Shown piece by piece: positions 5,087 through 6,960 of a DNA stretch of 6,960 nt. Position 1 is the stretch's first letter, and each line of letters opens with the position of its first letter. Under the pieces are notes generated by a model that saw only the letters and a program-made list of their open reading frames with translations, had not been told where the DNA came from and made no database searches. Both the position numbers and the translations under genes were made by a program. The DNA comes from Geobacter sp. UBA698 (GTDB lineage Bacteria > Desulfobacterota > Desulfuromonadia > Geobacterales > Pseudopelobacteraceae): contig DBMM01000113.1 of assembly GCA_002298925.1 (NCBI GenBank), positions 1 to 6,960 of the forward strand, written 5' to 3'.

Positions 5087-5779
5087 TCAGGTGTAGTGCC
5101 GTTCCCCGAAAATGGCGGTGCCGATTCTGACCAGGGTGGCCCCTTCCTGGATGGCTGCCTCGAAATCCCCTGACATGCCCATGGAAAGCTCTTTCAGCTC
5201 CACCCCTGAAATATTTTCTGCCGTAATCATGTCAGCCAGTCGTTTCAATTCGGCAAAGTAAGGTCGGGCCGCCGCCGGGTCGTCGAAGAAGGGGGGCATG
5301 GTCATCAGCCCTTTTACCCGAATGTTTGGCAGCAGAGAAACGGCGCGTACCAGATCAAGCGCCTCCTGCGCGGTTGTTCCCGATTTTGTCGCCTCTCCCG
5401 CAATATTCACCTGCACCAGCACATCGCAGCGCCTGCCCAGCCGGCCCCATTGGCGGTTGATCTCCTCTGCCAGCGAGAGGCGGTCCACCGAGTGGATCAT
5501 GCTCACCAGGCCGGCGATGTACTTGACCTTGTTGCTCTGCAGGTGGCCGATGAAATGCCACTCCACCGGCTCATGCAGTTCACCCGCCTTGGCGCTCAGT
5601 TCCTGGACGTAGTTCTCGCCGAAGATGCGCTGGCCGGCCTGATAGCACTGGAGCAGATCGCCTGCCGGGCGGGTCTTGGAAACAGCCACCAGCCGCACCT
5701 CGTCCGGATTGCGTCCCGCTTTGATTGCCGCCGCGCGGATTTCGGCTTGGACCTGCCCGAGCCGTTCAGCAATGGTCAT
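5087..5779 (-). CDS. yggS: YggS/PROSC-type PLP homeostasis protein
   Basis: The 230-residue single-domain protein has the alanine racemase N-terminal-like barrel of the YggS/PLPBP (YBL036C) family, which binds pyridoxal phosphate and keeps its pools and amino-acid balance in order without known catalysis. The PLP lysine lies in LVAVSKTRP (K35). GENYVQEL (54-61), WHFIGHLQSNKVKY (73-86), HSVDR (96-100), VQVNIAGEATKSG (122-134) and GLMTMPPF follow, and the phosphate-binding end is LSMGMSGDFEAAIQEGATLVRIGTAIFG. Length is as usual. Its ATG at 5779 overlaps the end of maf by 14 bases, showing operon translation. It converges with mqnB across only 22 bases, where no terminator hairpin is obvious. 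Confidence 0.93.
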   Translation of the reverse strand: MTIAERLGQVQAEIRAAAIKAGRNPDEVRLVAVSKTRPAGDLLQCYQAGQRIFGENYVQELSAKAGELHEPVEWHFIGHLQSNKVKYIAGLVSMIHSVDRLSLAEEINRQWGRLGRRCDVLVQVNIAGEATKSGTTAQEALDLVRAVSLLPNIRVKGLMTMPPFFDDPAAARPYFAELKRLADMITAENISGVELKELSMGMSGDFEAAIQEGATLVRIGTAIFGERHYT

Positions 5780-6383
5780 GCCGGCCTCCGCTGGGGGACT
5801 GCACGGCGGCGCCCATGGATTGCAGCAGTTCGTAGAGCTCGGTCATCGGCAGCCCGATCACGTTGGTGTAGGAGCCGCTGATGGAGCGGATGAAGTGGAC
5901 CGCGCCCCCCTGGATGGCATAGGCCCCGGCCTTGTCCATGGGGCAACCGGTGGCGATGTAGGCGTTGATCTCCTGTTCGGTCAGTGCTTTGAAGAGGACA
6001 TCGGTGGTGACGGCCTGGCAGCGGCAGTCGCCGCTGCGGGCGTCGAGGACTGCGATGCCGGTGATGACCTGGTGGCTGCGGCCTGACAGGGATGAGAGCA
6101 TTTTGAAGGCCTGGTTTTCATCGGCCGGTTTGCCCATGATCCGTCCGTCCAGCACCACGACGGTGTCGGCGCCGACGAAGAAATGTCCCGGTAAATCCAT
6201 TTCGGCAACGGCCTGGGCCTTTTCCCGGGAGAGGCGCATGACATGTTCGGCTGGATCTTCTCCCGGCAACACATCTTCACAGATATCGGCCGGCACCACC
6301 CTGCAGGCTAGACCCGTCAGTGCCATCAGCTCGGAACGGCGCGGCGAGGCGGAGGCCAGTACAATTGATTCACTGCTTGTCAT
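5766..6383 (-). CDS. maf: Maf-family nucleoside triphosphate pyrophosphatase
   Basis: The 205-residue protein is a Maf/Ham1-like house-cleaning enzyme that hydrolyses non-canonical or excess nucleoside triphosphates to monophosphate and pyrophosphate. The sequence shows LASASPRRSELM (9-20), GADTVVVLDG (71-80) with D73, the GKP lysine (K85), LSGRSHQVITG (99-109), the KAGAYAIQG signature (151-159) and GSYTNVIGLP (170-179). The second R of SPRR together with the glutamine of YAIQG is typical of the dTTP/UTP-specific (YhdE-like) branch rather than the m7GTP (YceF) branch. Its start overlaps the preceding membrane-protein gene by 14 bases and its end overlaps yggS by 14 bases. AGAGGA lies about 12 bases before ATG. 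The C-terminal extension after about residue 192 is short and polar. Confidence 0.93.
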   Translation of the reverse strand: MTSSESIVLASASPRRSELMALTGLACRVVPADICEDVLPGEDPAEHVMRLSREKAQAVAEMDLPGHFFVGADTVVVLDGRIMGKPADENQAFKMLSSLSGRSHQVITGIAVLDARSGDCRCQAVTTDVLFKALTEQEINAYIATGCPMDKAGAYAIQGGAVHFIRSISGSYTNVIGLPMTELYELLQSMGAAVQSPSGGRHDHC

Positions 6384-6672
6384 GGGAGTTCTGATCCTCT
6401 GTTTTCTTGTCAGCGCTGTTGGTCTTTCCGGCGGAAAGGCGGGCCTGCTGTTCGGCCTCCAGTTCCTCCCAATGTTTTTTCCAGTCTTTTCTGCGAACCT
6501 TCATCAGCACGAAGACGCCGGGGATGATGACGATCCCCCAGAAAATGTTGATGGTGGCGCCCTGGGTTATGCCGTAGATCAGCGAAGCCACGCCCATCAG
6601 CATCAGCAGCGCTTCAAGCGACAGTATCCGTCCTAAAAGTGAGACTTCCTGGCGCTGTTTGTCATTAGTCAT
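6370..6672 (-). CDS. Small two-helix membrane protein of unknown function
   Basis: The 100-residue protein has two hydrophobic helices, about residues 19-36 (LEALLMLMGVASLIYGIT) and 41-57 (INIFWGIVIIPGVFVLM). A strongly charged cytoplasmic tail follows: basic KVRRKDWKKHW, then EELEAEQQAR, which may form a coiled coil. No enzymatic motif is visible. The start is supported by AAGGA about seven bases before ATG (6672). It sits between the FAD oxidase and maf, overlapping maf by 14 bases, so it is co-expressed with them. No function can be given. Confidence 0.82.
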   Translation of the reverse strand: MTNDKQRQEVSLLGRILSLEALLMLMGVASLIYGITQGATINIFWGIVIIPGVFVLMKVRRKDWKKHWEELEAEQQARLSAGKTNSADKKTEDQNSHDKQ

Positions 6673-6711
6673 TGGAATTCCTTATCTGCTGGTGCGGGGT
6701 AGGGCAGACGC

Positions 6712-6960
6712 TTACCAGGGGAACATCTTGCCGGGATTGAGGATGTTGTTGGGGTCCAGGGCATGCTTGATGGCTTTCATGGCCGCAATCTGCTCCGGTT
6801 TCAGCTCCAGTTCGATGAAGGGTGCCTTGGAGAGCCCGACGCCGTGTTCTCCGGACATGGTGCCCCCCAACCCCAGGGCGGCCTGGAAGACTTCGCGGAT
6901 GGCTTCGTGGGCCTTCTCCTCCATGCCTGGAAGCGCCTTGTCGATCATGATGTTGACATG
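6712..6960 (-). CDS. FAD-linked oxidase, GlcD-type, C-terminal end (partial)
   Basis: Only the last 82 residues are present; the frame runs open through the window edge, reading HVNIMIDK at the start. The sequence LGGTMSGEHGVGLSKAPF, then IKHALDPNNILNPGKMFPW at the end, is the C-terminal signature of the FAD-binding oxidase family that includes glycolate oxidase subunit GlcD and D-lactate dehydrogenases. The HVN motif and the SGEHGVG motif contribute to the active site and FAD/substrate domain in this family. The substrate (glycolate, D-lactate or another 2-hydroxy acid) cannot be told from this end. It is the upstream gene of the minus-strand operon, 39 bases before the small membrane-protein gene. 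Confidence 0.9.
   Translation of the reverse strand, partial: HVNIMIDKALPGMEEKAHEAIREVFQAALGLGGTMSGEHGVGLSKAPFIELELKPEQIAAMKAIKHALDPNNILNPGKMFPW

Noticed and set aside
5450..5881. Plus-strand frames opposite yggS and maf
   Set aside because: They mirror strongly conserved minus-strand genes and show no family pattern.
1..6960. CRISPR arrays, tRNA or rRNA genes, insertion-sequence transposase
   Set aside because: No regular spaced direct repeats, no tRNA cloverleaf or rRNA segments noticed, and no transposase-like protein was found.

Overview
The window has two very different halves. Positions 1 to about 3550 are an accessory region of short, mostly plus-strand genes, several AT-rich, separated by long structured spacers. 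Positions about 3600 to 6960 are GC-rich and tightly packed with ordinary chromosomal genes. Three things suggest a Geobacter/Pelobacter-like Desulfuromonadia bacterium: a futalosine-pathway menaquinone gene (mqnB), a GlcD-type FAD oxidase followed by a small membrane protein, maf and yggS, and general codon use. This taxonomic placement is an inference.

The accessory half reads as part of an integron gene-cassette array with no integrase in view. Position 47-113 is a near-textbook attC site: R'' and R' boxes, a 14-bp stem and two extrahelical bases. It is followed by a Phd/YefM-ParE/RelE toxin-antitoxin pair with its own promoter and a terminator. Next comes the left half of a second attC-like site (890-912), whose matching right half lies about 680 bp away (1590-1612). 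Between the halves sits a DUF4143-type ATPase gene broken by an internal deletion and preceded by a perfect 15-bp inverted repeat. A two-gene unit of unrecognised proteins follows 21 bp after the right half, then a 50-residue membrane protein, a strong terminator hairpin, and an Abi-family HEPN protein. The Abi gene is preceded by a compact GC-rich structured segment in a poorly conserved, AT-rich leader. A third attC-like hairpin (3482-3551) lies just after the Abi gene and coincides with the switch to chromosomal genes.

The most interesting parts are the Abi/HEPN gene with its structured leader, a candidate RNA-controlled abortive-infection system of the AbiF type, and its carriage together with a toxin-antitoxin pair in a cassette array.

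In the core half, a TIGR04282/DUF2064 nucleotidyltransferase-like protein overlaps mqnB by ATGA on the plus strand. These converge on a minus-strand operon: FAD-linked oxidase (partial), small two-helix membrane protein, maf nucleotide pyrophosphatase and yggS-type PLP-binding protein. All assignments come from reading motifs by eye; no database search was possible.
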